This document shows positions 8,554 through 18,000 of a stretch of 64,000 bases of DNA, piece after piece. The stretch comes from Candidatus Nitrospira kreftii (GTDB lineage: Bacteria > Nitrospirota > Nitrospiria > Nitrospirales > Nitrospiraceae). Positions within the stretch are counted from its first letter, which is position 1. The number at the start of each line of letters is the position of its first letter. A program made the translations under genes and the position numbers. The stretch lies in contig CP047423.1 in NCBI GenBank assembly GCA_014058405.1, positions 248,001 to 312,000 of the forward strand, read 5' to 3'. The notes below the pieces were generated by a model that was not told the origin of the DNA, did not search any database, and saw nothing but the letters and a program-made list of their open reading frames with translations.

Positions 8554-8637
8554 ATGGAGAGTACCTTCCTAACGTTTGCAGCCGTGATGCTTGTGATCTT
8601 CATCGTCGGCATTATCATCTACAATAAGAGCGTTTAA
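8554..8637 (+). CDS. Tiny single-pass membrane protein (27 aa)
   Basis: The product begins MESTFLTFAAVMLVIFIVG and ends IIIYNKSV: one hydrophobic helix with a short basic cytoplasmic tail. A GGAG (8542-8545) lies eight bases before the ATG. Its C-terminal pattern G-I-x-[IV]-Y-[NK]-K-S-V is shared with the 26-residue protein encoded at 11048-11128 on the other strand, which supports both as real genes. By size and shape it could be a small regulator or subunit of a membrane complex. No function is known to me. Confidence 0.6.
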   Translation: MESTFLTFAAVMLVIFIVGIIIYNKSV

Positions 8638-8784
8638 GCAGCGCTCTGCTACTCCGAAATTTGTGCTAATGGCTGAGCTGCGAAGGCAAGCCAACTGGAT
8701 GGTCATCCTAAGGGGGCCATGTTATGTGAAGGCATCACGCGCACTTCAAAGCAGCGACGCAAGAGCTCGAAGAGGCTCGATCAA

Positions 8785-9708
8785 TTATTCTCGGATCGCC
8801 TTGGCTCGCGTTTGAAGGTAGGCATTACGGACCGCCGCATACAGGTCCAGGGTAGACTCCTCCACCCCCTGAAACTTTTCCAAGTTCAATGAGCGAGCGT
8901 TCACGATTTCCGTTCCACGCGCCGTTACGAGAATCAGAGAACTCGTCGTCCTATTTGCATGGGGAACGACTGAAGGAATGGCATCGATCTCAATGATCGG
9001 GAACATCAACCAATAGACGGGATTCAGGGCGATGTCTCCGACGTACCCGACAAGATCTCGAGCGGTATAGGGTCCCAGAAACGGCACGATGATATAGGGG
9101 CCGGGTGTGACTCCATAAAACCCAAGTGTCTGTCCGGTATCTTCTTCCGGCGTCGTCAGGTGGAAGCGTTGGGCCACATCGAAAAATCCACCTACCCCGG
9201 CCGTCGTATTAATGAGGAAGCGACCGGCTTCTATCCCTGCGCCTTTGAACTTGCCTTGGAAAAGATTATTCATGAAGCGTGGCGTGACACGAATATTGTA
9301 GAAGAAATTGCTGATGCCTACCTGAACGATGTTGGGGACGATGAAGTTATAACCCTTGGCCGCAGGCTTCAGCACCCAGCGATCAAGCTTCCAGTTGAAA
9401 TCAAAAATCTTACTGTTCAGTGGCTCCCATGGATCGTACTCTTCGATCCCCTCTTCACCGGGTTTGGAAAACGGATCAAATGGCTCTTCAGAAGACGTGT
9501 CGTGGGCTGGTGCAGCTGATGAGATGGTCCTTGGATCGGCATCAGCCAGAAGAACGGGCTGTGCGTGCTGTGCGATGTTTGGGGTGAGTGGGTTGATTGC
9601 CGTTTTTTGAGCAGCACAACCGGAGAGCATGATCAATGCGACGACAAGCACGAGTCCATATTCACTTTGCCTGAAGCAGACCGGCCTATACGCAACTGTT
9701 GTCTTCAT
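8785..9708 (-). CDS. mlaA: MlaA/VacJ-family outer-membrane lipoprotein
   Basis: The 307-residue protein starts at the ATG 9708, after AAGAGGT, with a lipoprotein leader ending L-S-G-C. A longer upstream frame exists but lacks a leader-like start. The MlaA core is clear: DPWEPLNSKIFDFNWKLDRWVLKPAAKGY, FMNNLFQGKFKGAGIEAGRFLINTTAG, then DTGQTLGFYGVTPGPYIIVPFLGP. MlaA sits in the outer membrane and feeds mislocalised phospholipids to the Mla retrograde pathway, keeping lipid asymmetry. An acidic, proline-rich linker after the lipid anchor is longer than in E. coli. No other mla gene is in the window. Confidence 0.95.
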   Translation of the reverse strand: MKTTVAYRPVCFRQSEYGLVLVVALIMLSGCAAQKTAINPLTPNIAQHAQPVLLADADPRTISSAAPAHDTSSEEPFDPFSKPGEEGIEEYDPWEPLNSKIFDFNWKLDRWVLKPAAKGYNFIVPNIVQVGISNFFYNIRVTPRFMNNLFQGKFKGAGIEAGRFLINTTAGVGGFFDVAQRFHLTTPEEDTGQTLGFYGVTPGPYIIVPFLGPYTARDLVGYVGDIALNPVYWLMFPIIEIDAIPSVVPHANRTTSSLILVTARGTEIVNARSLNLEKFQGVEESTLDLYAAVRNAYLQTRAKAIRE

Positions 9709-9981
9709 CCTTCGGATACCTCTTGAGATTAATAAAACGAGTGTCGAGGCAGTAGTGGCGCACTCTATCAAAAAAGTCGAGTTACCCGCCATTTATTTCT
9801 GAATTGTACTCTTGGGGTTGACGGACAGTGGTTACGGCCTCATGATCATGGCATCAACGTTGCGTCTCCCTTATCAGCGAAGGGGTAATAATGTACACCC
9901 TGTACCATTCGGGAAACCGCATGGCATAGACGGAGTCATGACATTGGGTCATAGGAATCTCTGGTGAAAGGGAGGAGGCCG

Positions 9982-10827
9982 ATGAAAGCCGTCATAGGAG
10001 TGGATGGATCAAAGTATTCTGAATGGGCGTTGGGTTGGCTCGGCGAGATGCCGTTTCGGATGGCACCACGAGTCACAGCGATTCATGCGATGGACCTTCA
10101 ATCTGTACGAGCGTCGTTCATCGTCCAACCGGTCGTCAGCGGGTATGAACCGGACGAGGGGGAAGCCATTCATATTGTGGAGTCTCGAGCCAAGCAGGTA
10201 GAAGCAGAGACGAAGCGGCGCCTCGTGAAGCTTGGGCTCAAGGGCTCGGTGCGCGTCGTGCAGGACAAGATTGCACAAGCCCTCATCGAACAGGCGGGTC
10301 AGAAGGGATTGATCGTGGTCGGGAGCCGTGGGTTAGGTGCTATCGATCGTTTTATGCTGGGGAGTGTCTCAACAACCGTGACACTCTATGCGTCCTGTCC
10401 GGTCTTGATTGTGAAAGAGCCTCCTCAACCCCTTCGGCGGATGCTCGTCGCGACGGACGGCTCTCCGTCATCAAAGAAAGCGCTCCAATTTCTGGTCAAA
10501 CAGCTGGCGGTCAATCCTAAAATCAAGCCGCTCGTGATTCTGCTGGTGCATGTCATGCCGTTCCTCCGCTACACGATGGTGAAGGAAGCCGGGGAGCAAT
10601 TGCTCGCGCAGGAGGCGGCAAAACTTGAAAAAGTCGGGTATCGTGTCAGACAGTTTCCGTGTGTAGGACCGGCCGCTGAGGAGATTATGAAAGTGGTCAA
10701 TCGCGAACAGCCCGATCTGATCGTCACGGGAGCCAAAGGGCAAAGTGCCGTTACGCGTTTTCTCCAGGGCAGCGTCTCAATGAAACTCGTACAACAGAGT
10801 GCCTGTTCAGTGCTTGTTGTCAGATAA
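9982..10827 (+). CDS. Tandem-domain universal stress protein
   Basis: The 281-residue protein holds two UspA domains (about 1-140 and 150-281). Each ends with the ATP-binding loop G-x2-G-x9-G-[ST], seen as GSRGLGAIDRFMLGSVS and GAKGQSAVTRFLQGSVS. ATP-binding Usp proteins act in stress survival and signalling. The start at 9982 follows GGGAGGAGG; an upstream ATG at 9964 would give six extra residues but has no such site. It is transcribed away from mlaA and followed by a strong hairpin. Confidence 0.93.
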   Translation: MKAVIGVDGSKYSEWALGWLGEMPFRMAPRVTAIHAMDLQSVRASFIVQPVVSGYEPDEGEAIHIVESRAKQVEAETKRRLVKLGLKGSVRVVQDKIAQALIEQAGQKGLIVVGSRGLGAIDRFMLGSVSTTVTLYASCPVLIVKEPPQPLRRMLVATDGSPSSKKALQFLVKQLAVNPKIKPLVILLVHVMPFLRYTMVKEAGEQLLAQEAAKLEKVGYRVRQFPCVGPAAEEIMKVVNREQPDLIVTGAKGQSAVTRFLQGSVSMKLVQQSACSVLVVR

Positions 10828-10867
10828 GGCGCACACCGATCAACCTACGGCACGCACAGAAACGAAA

Positions 10868-10900
10868 CCATCGCTCGCCGTTGAGAGAGGCGAGCGATGG
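10868..10900. terminator. Perfect 12-bp hairpin after the Usp gene
   Basis: CCATCGCTCGCC (10868-10879) pairs perfectly with GGCGAGCGATGG (10889-10900) around a nine-base loop, 40 bases past the Usp stop. There is no T-tract, so it may terminate weakly, protect the mRNA 3' end, or act in both directions. A degenerate copy of the left half and loop follows at 10927-10952. Confidence 0.5.
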
Positions 10901-11047
10901 CATCACTAGGAAGGGCCTCGACAAAGCGAAACTATCGTTGCCCTGAGAGAGGCCTTCATGAACACGAACACACGGATTTCCGAGCACGAGCGCTTCCCGG
11001 AAAAATAAGCGCCTTCCCGCCGGGCATTTCCAATCTGGAACGGCGAA

Positions 11048-11128
11048 TTACACACTCTTCTTGTAGACGACGATTCCCCCAACGAGGAGTGCGCCCATTA
11101 CAAGGGCAAACAACCACATCATGTCCAT
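11048..11128 (-). CDS. Tiny single-pass membrane protein (26 aa)
   Basis: The minus strand encodes MDMMWLFALVMGALLVGG followed by IVVYKKSV and TAA. AAAGGAGC stands at ideal distance before the ATG at 11128, so translation is well supported. It has one transmembrane helix and a basic tail, and shares the tail motif with the 27-residue protein at 8554. The two may be paralogous micro-proteins associated with a membrane complex such as an oxidase or transporter; that role is inference. Confidence 0.65.
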   Translation of the reverse strand: MDMMWLFALVMGALLVGGIVVYKKSV

Positions 11129-11333
11129 AACTGCTCCTTTCAGTTAAAAAATTGCGAACCCATGCGTTCGTGATGGAGCAACTCTTGTGCTTGAATTGAT
11201 CAAGAAAGACTGTTCCAAAACTCCGAAAAAAGAGGCGGCTACAACCACGTGCAAGCCAAGCATGTTCCGCGAGATGGGGAGAATGTCATCAAGACTGTCT
11301 ATTCCATTAGACAATGAACGGGGATGGAAAGGT

Positions 11334-11360
11334 TGACCTTCCCCCGATTTCACAGACACC
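11334..11360. repeat. Left inverted repeat of the IS3 element
   Basis: The terminal 27 bp read TGACCTTCCCCC, GA, TTTCA, CA, GACACC inward. They pair with 12557-12583 except for two dinucleotide differences. Confidence 0.9.
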
Positions 11361-11378
11361 TGTATAAGGAGGAGTTTG

Positions 11379-11693
11379 ATGAAATTGGAGGGCAGCATGA
11401 GCACCAAGACCAGACGGCAGTATACGGAAGAGTTTAAGACAGAAGCAGTGCGGTTGGTCCGAGACTCGGCACGACCGGTTGCACACGTAGCCAGAGATCT
11501 GGGCATTGCCGACCATCTGCTCTACCGCTGGCGGGCGGAGCAGCAGCAGGCAGAGGAGCGTGGAAGGACGCGGCAGGACCTCCGAGCTGAGGAGGCCGAA
11601 CTGGCCCGACTGCGGCGTGAAAATGCCGTCCTGAAGCAGGAGCGGGATTTTTTAAAACGTGCGGCGGCGTTCTTCGCGAGGGAGTCCCAATGA
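11379..11693 (+). CDS. IS3-family transposase OrfA
   Basis: The 104-residue protein has the helix-turn-helix of IS3 OrfA (RRQYTEEFKTEAVRLV, VAHVARDLGIADHLLYRWRAEQ) and a C-terminal leucine-zipper-like segment (ELARLRRENAVLKQERDFLKRA) used for multimerisation. It binds the element ends and regulates transposition. AAGGAGGAG precedes the ATG at 11379. Its stop overlaps the orfB ATG (ATGA at 11690). A slippery run near its end probably makes an OrfAB fusion as well. Confidence 0.93.
   Translation: MKLEGSMSTKTRRQYTEEFKTEAVRLVRDSARPVAHVARDLGIADHLLYRWRAEQQQAEERGRTRQDLRAEEAELARLRRENAVLKQERDFLKRAAAFFARESQ
11648..11654 (+). promoter_or_regulatory. T TTTTTA slippery heptamer, programmed -1 frameshift site
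   Basis: In the orfA frame the codons are gaT TTT TTA, matching the X XXY YYZ rule. A -1 slip enters the orfB phase, which is open from here through the orfB ATG with no stop. This would yield the OrfAB transposase. The known IS3 signal is usually A AAA AAG; here the run is U UUU UUA, the type used by HIV-1. Confidence 0.6.
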
Positions 11694-12553
11694 GATACCG
11701 CGCGATCCAGGAGCACGACCGTCGCTATCCGATCCGCCTCATGTGCCGAGCACTGGCGGTCTCCCCTGCGGGGTATTATGCGTGGCGCGGACGTCCTGAG
11801 AGTCGGCAGGCGGTCGCCAATCGGACGCTCCTGGTCACAATCCGCGTGCTCCATCAGGACAGTCGCCAGACCTACGGCAGTCCGAGTATTTGGCGGGCGC
11901 TCCGCAAACAGGGTCACCGGGTGGGAGAGCATCGCGTGGCGCGGCTAATGCGTCACAATGGCCTCCGGGCCAAGACCGTGAAGAAGTGGCGGGCTACCAC
12001 ATACTCGTCGCACGGCTTGCCCGTGGCGGCTAACACGCTTGACCGCCAGTTCAGGGTGCCCCAGCCCAACCAGGTCTGGGCAGGCGATATCACCTACGTC
12101 TGGACAATGGAGGGCTGGCTGTATCTGGCCGTGCTGCTGGATCTGTACTCGCGTGCCGTCATCGGCTGGGCGATGGGCCCGCGCTTGACCGGAGATTTAA
12201 CCGAACAGGCCCTCCGCATGGCGCTCGCCACGCGGCAGCCCACAGCAGGACTCCTGCATCACTCCGATCGCGGGAGTCAATATGCGGCAGAGGCCTACCA
12301 GCAGTTGCTCACCACGCATGGCATCACAGCCAGTATGAGCCGCACCGGCAATTGCTGGGACAACGCCTGTGTCGAGAGCTTCTTCGGAACATTGAAGCAG
12401 GAACTCGTGTACCATCGGCACTATGCCACACGAGCGGAAGCGAAACAGGACATTTTCGAATACATCGAGGTGTTCTACAATCGGACGCGTCGGCACTCGA
12501 CCCTCGGCTATGACTCCCCGGCCGAGTACGAAGCAAGGGCCGCAGTCGCGTAG
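11690..12553 (+). CDS. IS3-family transposase OrfB (DDE integrase)
   Basis: The 287-residue protein has an N-terminal HTH_21 segment (YGSPSIWRALRKQGHRVGEHRVARLM) and the rve catalytic core. The DDE residues are visible in QVWAGDITYVW (first Asp), LLHHSDRGSQY (second Asp) and DNACVESFFGTLK (Glu). Length is standard. The reading frame is uninterrupted, so the element is probably able to transpose. The protein is likely made mainly as an OrfAB fusion through the frameshift at 11648-11654. Confidence 0.95.
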   Translation: MRYRAIQEHDRRYPIRLMCRALAVSPAGYYAWRGRPESRQAVANRTLLVTIRVLHQDSRQTYGSPSIWRALRKQGHRVGEHRVARLMRHNGLRAKTVKKWRATTYSSHGLPVAANTLDRQFRVPQPNQVWAGDITYVWTMEGWLYLAVLLDLYSRAVIGWAMGPRLTGDLTEQALRMALATRQPTAGLLHHSDRGSQYAAEAYQQLLTTHGITASMSRTGNCWDNACVESFFGTLKQELVYHRHYATRAEAKQDIFEYIEVFYNRTRRHSTLGYDSPAEYEARAAVA

Positions 12554-12556
12554 CCT

Positions 12557-12583
12557 GGTGTCCATGAAACTGGGGGAAGGTCA
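12557..12583. repeat. Right inverted repeat of the IS3 element
   Basis: Starts just after the orfB stop. Read inward on the minus strand it is TGACCTTCCCCC, AG, TTTCA, TG, GACACC, the partner of 11334-11360. Confidence 0.9.
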
Positions 12584-12616
12584 GGTCCCGTGCCTGCAGT
12601 GGTGTGACCGGAGCAG

Positions 12617-13567
12617 CTAACGCGAGCTTAGATGGTCACGTCCATGCGGCGCCGAGAGGTCTTGGTCGGGGCCGATTGGGACGATACGAGTCGGATTGAT
12701 GTCGTCGTGGGTGACGTAGTAGTGGCGCTTGATATGGTCGAAATTCACAGTCTCAGCGATGCCGTCGGTTTGGTAGAGGTCTTTGAGATACCCGAAGAGA
12801 TTTGGGTAATCGATGATTCGCCGCAGGTTGCACTTAAAGTGACCGTAGTACACCGCATCAAACCGAATCAACGTGACAAAGAATCTCCAGTCGGTTTCCA
12901 CCAACTCCGGTCCGAATAGATACCGTCGGGTTGCCAGGCGTGCATCGAGTTGATCCAGTGCTGCAAACAATCGTCGTGCCGCCCGGTCATAGGTGTTTTG
13001 AGACGTCGTGAACCCTGCTCGATAGACACCATCGTTCACGTTCTCATAGATGAAGCTGTTGAGCTCGTCGATCTCCGGCCGGAGTTTTTCTGGATACAAA
13101 TCGATCTGACTCTTGGTAAAGCGATTGAACTCACTGTTGAACATTCTCATCAGATCATCGTCGGAGTTGGAGACAATGCGTTTGGTTACGGTATCCCAGA
13201 GGACTGGAACGGTCACGCGACCGCGAAAGCGCCGATCTGTGGCTCGGTAGGCCTCACTGAGAAAGTGAAACTGGTTGATGGTGTCGATAGAGTGGCCAGG
13301 TCCCTCGCGAAAGGCCCATCCTTGCTCATCACGAATGGGATCCACGACCGTCATCCCGATCACAGATTCAAGCCTTTTCAGTTTGCGCACGATGATCGTG
13401 CGATGGGCCCAGGGGCAGGCCCATGACACGTACAGATGGTAGCGACCGGTTACAGCGGGATAGCCGGAGCTATCGTTGGCGGTGACCCACTCCCGGAATG
13501 CATCCGGCTGGCGCTTAAACTCACCGGCTGTCGATTGTTCATCTGGAAACTGGGCTCGGATATTCAT
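12617..13567 (-). CDS. Glutathionyl-hydroquinone reductase (Xi-class GST)
   Basis: The 316-residue product has the Xi-class signature RYHLYVSWACPWAHRT with the catalytic Cys in C-P-W. Later family stretches are VPVLWDTVTKRIVSNSDDDLMRMFN, GVYRAGF, DWRFFVTLIRFDAVYYGHFKCN and NHIKRHYY-like NFDHIKRHYYVTH. These enzymes remove glutathione from glutathionyl-hydroquinones, linked to quinone and chlorophenol detoxification. The start 13567 follows AAAGGAG; an earlier frame start has no support. It diverges from the CusB-like gene with about 210 bp between. Confidence 0.93.
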   Translation of the reverse strand: MNIRAQFPDEQSTAGEFKRQPDAFREWVTANDSSGYPAVTGRYHLYVSWACPWAHRTIIVRKLKRLESVIGMTVVDPIRDEQGWAFREGPGHSIDTINQFHFLSEAYRATDRRFRGRVTVPVLWDTVTKRIVSNSDDDLMRMFNSEFNRFTKSQIDLYPEKLRPEIDELNSFIYENVNDGVYRAGFTTSQNTYDRAARRLFAALDQLDARLATRRYLFGPELVETDWRFFVTLIRFDAVYYGHFKCNLRRIIDYPNLFGYLKDLYQTDGIAETVNFDHIKRHYYVTHDDINPTRIVPIGPDQDLSAPHGRDHLSSR

Positions 13568-13775
13568 ACCAAGGCGACTCCTTTCGAGAACAGTATCTCC
13601 TATTTTCAATCACCATATCACTTCGAACAGCCACAGGTTCAGCTGTTGCGTTTTGCGACAGCCACCTACTTGCACTGTGGCAATAGGCTACGAATATAGG
13701 ACTTTGCTGGGAGAAAACAACGTCTATGAGGGGCATGCCACGTGCGAGAGAGCTGACAGGAGGACTGAACCAAAC

Positions 13776-15020
13776 GTGAAGAGCAGTGGCAAGCAGTGGT
13801 CATTCATCAGTGGCAGCCGTCTGAAGCAGAATATCGAGGGATATTCGGCACAAGAGCTGATTCGCAGTCTGACCGTCTGTCTCATCATCGTGGTGAGTAT
13901 GGCCTGCGAGAACAAGCCAGTCGATACCTCAGTCGGCAAGCAGAAGCTCACGCTCACACAATCAGGGCAATTGAGCCTGACACCTGAAGAGCTATCCAGA
14001 ATCAAGCTGGAACTTGCAACGGTGGTGCAAGGGCAGATTCTCTCACATCGTGAGTTTCCCGCAACTGTCCAGGCCAACCAAAACGAATTGGCCGAGGTTA
14101 CCACTTTGATCCGTGGCCGGGTTGTGAAAGTCCACGTTGATGTCGGGCAGGACGTGAAGAAGGGCGCTCTCTTGGCGATGCTCCACAGTGTGGACCTAGG
14201 GGTGGCAGAAGGAGATTATCTTAAGGCTGGGGCCCGGCTGTATGAGGCAGAGCTGGCACATCTTCGAGCCAAAGAATTGTATGAAAACAAGGCAGTCAGC
14301 CTCGCTGAACTGCAACGACGCGAGGCCGCCATGAAGACCGCGCGAGCCGAAGTGCGGGAGGCACAGAACCGTCTCCAATTGCTTGGTGTCCCGACGGAAG
14401 AGATCACGAGGCTTGATCGAGAATTGACGATCAAGGCTGACATGCCCCTACGCGCACCATTCGACGGGCGAGTCATCATGCGAAACATCACGAGGGGAGA
14501 AGTAGTCGAAACAGAGCAGAAACTCTTTACCGTGGCTAATCTCACGGATGTGTGGGTCATCGGCAATGTGCCGGAGAAGGATGTGCGATTTATCCACAAG
14601 GATCAGAAGGTGAACGTGGTCGTGGCGGCCTATCCCCATGCGATCTTCAGTGGGACCATCACCTATCTCGGAGACGTACTTGACCCGGCGACTCGCACGA
14701 TGAGCCTGCGTGTCACCGTGCCGAACTCGGATCGACTGTTGAAGCCGGAAATGTTCGCCGTCATCAGCGTGTCGGCAACCTCAAGTACGGACGTGCTGAC
14801 TGTACCGTTAGCGGCTGTCCAAGATGGACCTGCCGGCAAGATGGTGTTTGTTCAACGGGAAGCCGGCACCTTCGAGGCGCGGACCGTCAAGTTGGGGAAT
14901 GAAGAGGGAGACGTGGTCATCGTGTTGGAAGGGGTCAAAACAGGCGAGCAGGTTGTGACAAAGGGCTCCTTCGCCCTCAAGTCAGAAATGGAACGGCATA
15001 AGATCGAGCCTTCGCTATGA
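13776..15020 (+). CDS. cusB: CusB-type RND periplasmic adaptor, heavy-metal efflux
   Basis: The 414-residue membrane fusion protein starts at a GTG after GACAGGAGGAC. A hydrophobic leader ends S-M-A-C-E, a weak lipobox, so lipid anchoring is likely but not certain. Core motifs: EFPATVQANQNELAEVTTLIRGRVVKVHVDVGQDVKKGALLA (lipoyl half), a coiled-coil hairpin (about residues 145-205), LRAPFDGRVIMRNITRGEVVE, then beta-barrel and membrane-proximal domains. It links the inner-membrane RND pump to an outer-membrane channel. The gene overlaps the pump gene by four bases. No metal-binding Met/His tail is evident, so the metal cannot be told. Confidence 0.92.
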   Translation: MKSSGKQWSFISGSRLKQNIEGYSAQELIRSLTVCLIIVVSMACENKPVDTSVGKQKLTLTQSGQLSLTPEELSRIKLELATVVQGQILSHREFPATVQANQNELAEVTTLIRGRVVKVHVDVGQDVKKGALLAMLHSVDLGVAEGDYLKAGARLYEAELAHLRAKELYENKAVSLAELQRREAAMKTARAEVREAQNRLQLLGVPTEEITRLDRELTIKADMPLRAPFDGRVIMRNITRGEVVETEQKLFTVANLTDVWVIGNVPEKDVRFIHKDQKVNVVVAAYPHAIFSGTITYLGDVLDPATRTMSLRVTVPNSDRLLKPEMFAVISVSATSSTDVLTVPLAAVQDGPAGKMVFVQREAGTFEARTVKLGNEEGDVVIVLEGVKTGEQVVTKGSFALKSEMERHKIEPSL

Positions 15021-18000
15021 TCGCCTCTCTACTCGAATTTTCGCTGCGGCAACGAATACTGGTCATCGGCCTCGCCTGTCTGTTGTCCGTCCTTGGTGTG
15101 ATTGCCTTTGAATCGATCCCGATCGATGCGTACCCCGATGTGACAAACATTCAGGTGCAGGTGTTGACCGAATCGCCTGGGTTGTCGCCGATCGAAGTGG
15201 AGCGCTTCATTACCTATCCCCTCGAACTTCAAATGACAGGTCTACAAGGTCTGGTTGAAATCCGCTCGCTCTCCAAGTTTGCACTTTCCCAGATTACTGT
15301 GGTGTTTCAAGACGACGTTGATATCTACTTTGCCCGTCAATTAGTTCTCGAGCGGATCATGGCGGCAAAAGAGCGATTACCAGATGGACTCGAACCGGTG
15401 ATGGCTCCCGTCACCACCGGACTGGGCGAGGTCTATCACTATTACATTGAAGGGCCGCATGCGACGGCGACCGATCCGCAGGTCATCGAGAGGGAATTGA
15501 CAAACCAGCGGACGATCCAAGATTGGGTCCTGCGGCCGCTGCTCAAGGGTGTGCCGGGTGTGATCGATGTGAACGGCATGGGCGGCTTTGTGAAGCAGTA
15601 TCAAGTCCTGGTCGATCCGGACAAGTTGCGCAAGTTCGATCTGACGTTTCACCAGATCTACGAGGCGGTTGAGAAGAGCAACGCCAATGTCGGGGGAAAC
15701 GTGTTGGAACGGCATGCCGACCGTTTGATCGTTCGAGGGATTGGGTTGATCAAGACCATGGGCGATATCGAATCTATCGTCGTGAAGGAGGTTGGCGGGA
15801 CGCCGGTGTTTGTGCGAGATGTTGCCGAAGTTCGCATCGGCCACGCTGTTCGCCATGGGGCAGTGGTCCTCAATGGGGAACGAGAGGTTGTGATTGGGAC
15901 GGTATTGATGCTTCGCGGAGCCAATGCCCGTCAGGTGGTTGAAGCAGTCAAGGCTAATGTCCAAGATCTAGAACAGGGTACGATTCTCCCACCCGGCATG
16001 AGGCTGATCCCATTCTATGACCGTATCGAACTGGTGAATGCCGCCATTCAGACGGTGCGCGACGCATTGATTGAAGGAGTCGTGCTGGTGGTCTTCGTCT
16101 TCTTTTTCTTTCTAGGCCATGTGCGTAGTGCCATCGTTGTGACGGTCTCGCTGATCGTCACCCCATTGATCACGTTCATCGCGATGCAACGGCTTGGGCT
16201 TTCGGCCAACTTGATGACGCTTGGCGGGCTAGCCATTGCCATCGGGGAGATTGCGGACGGTTCCCTGGTCGTGGTGGAAAACGTCTATCGGCACCTCGTT
16301 CAGAACCAGGGCATAATCCGGAAGAGCAGATTAGAGATCATTCTCCAGGCGACCAAAGAGGTGGGTCGGCCTATTCTCTTTGGCATTCTCATCATCAGCG
16401 TCGTGTTTCTGCCGCTCATAACCTTGCATGGAATGGAAGGCAAGATGTTCGCGCCCCTGGCCTATACACTGGTGATCGCGCTTCTTGCCTCAGTTGTGGT
16501 GACGCTGACCCTATCACCAGTGCTTGCGTCGTTGTTCCTGCGTGGAGATCATCCACAGGAGACGCGCCTAACCATCTGGATGAAGCGGCGCTATCTGCCG
16601 GTGTTGCAATGGATGCTCCGGCACCGCAGCCTCGTCCTATCCGGTTCCGTGGTGATCGTGTTATGCAGCCTTGCTCTCATTCCATCCGTGGGGCGGGAAT
16701 TCATTCCGCTCCTCGAGGAAGGGGCCTTGACCCCTCAAGTCGTGAAGCTGCCGAGTGTCTCACTGGCTGAGTCAATAGAGATGGAGAAACAGGCCCAAAA
16801 GGTCATGCTGGAATTTCCTGAAGTGAAGATGGCGGTGAGCAGAATCGGTCGAGCCGAAATCCCCTACCATCCGGAAGATCTGTACGAGAGCGATCCGATC
16901 GTGTCCTTGCAAGACCGCAATCTCTGGAAGTCGGCGATGACTCAATCGGGGTTGACCGATGCGATACGCAAGAAGCTGGCAGAAATTCCAGGCATTTCCG
17001 TACTAATGAGTCAGCCTATTCAAGAACGGGTAGACGAACTGATCTCCGGCATTAAAACCCAGTGTGCCATCAAGCTATTCGGAGACGATCTGGATGTACT
17101 CCACGATAAGGCGCAGGAGATCGCCGCTTTGTTGCAGCAGATCAAGGGTGTGAAAGATATCAAGGTCGAACAAATCGCCGGCCAGCCTTATCTGATCATT
17201 GATGTCGACCGGCAGAAGATCGCCCGCTACGGCATCAGTGTTGCCGACGTGCAGGAGATCATCACCACCGCCATCGGAGGCAAAGTGGCGACCCATGTGT
17301 ATGAGGGCGAGCGGCGGTTTCAATTGACTCTTCGGTTTCCGGAACCGCAACGCAACAGTATCGCAAGCATCGGGGAGATTCGAGTCAAATCAGTCTCTGG
17401 CGCCCTAATCCCCATGAGCGATCTCGCCACCATCGAAATGCGGGAAGGGCCAGCTCGCATCAGCCGTGAGCATGTGAAACGCCGCATCTTCGTCGGCTTC
17501 AATGTCGTCGGCCGAGATATCGGCGGCGTCGTAGATGAAGGGCGCGCGAAGCTCGCGGCACAGCTCCACTTGCCGGTTGGGTATACCATCGTGTGGGGCG
17601 GCGCGTTCGAAAATATGGAGCGAGCCAACGCGCGGCTCATGATCGTCGTACCGATCACGCTGGCCCTCGTGTTCTTCCTCCTCTTCTGGGCGTTCCATTC
17701 GCTGCGGTACGCGACCCTGATCATTCTTAACTTGCCGTTTGCGTTGATCGGTGGCGTCGTGTCGCTGTGGCTGAGCGGTCAATACCTGAGCGTGCCGGCT
17801 TCTATTGGCTTCATCGAGCTGTTCGGACTCGCTGTGGGGAACGGGATCGTGCTGGTCTCCTATATCAATCAGCTGCGCAATGAGGGACAGCAGATCGACG
17901 AAGCGATTCTGGCCGGCTGTAGCCTTCGTCTTCGTCCGGTCGTGATGACTATGATGACGACGTTGCTCGGACTGCTGCCGCTGGCGCTGGCGCAAGGGAT

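Larger units (their letters stand above)
11334..12583 (+). mobile_element. Complete IS3-family insertion sequence (1250 bp)
   Basis: The element is bounded by 27-bp imperfect inverted repeats (11334-11360 and 12557-12583, 23 of 27 matching) that start with TGACCTTCCCCC. It is flanked on both sides by the trinucleotide GGT (11331-11333 and 12584-12586), a 3-bp target duplication as expected for IS3. Inside are orfA and orfB with the usual -1 phase relation. Both frames are intact and the target duplication is undisturbed, so the insertion looks recent. It inserted between a tiny membrane protein gene and the glutathionyl-hydroquinone reductase gene. Confidence 0.93.

Noticed and set aside
11144..11506. 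120-codon minus-strand frame before and over the IS3 element
   Set aside because: Crosses the inserted element and its left inverted repeat; cannot be an old gene and has no recognisable domain.
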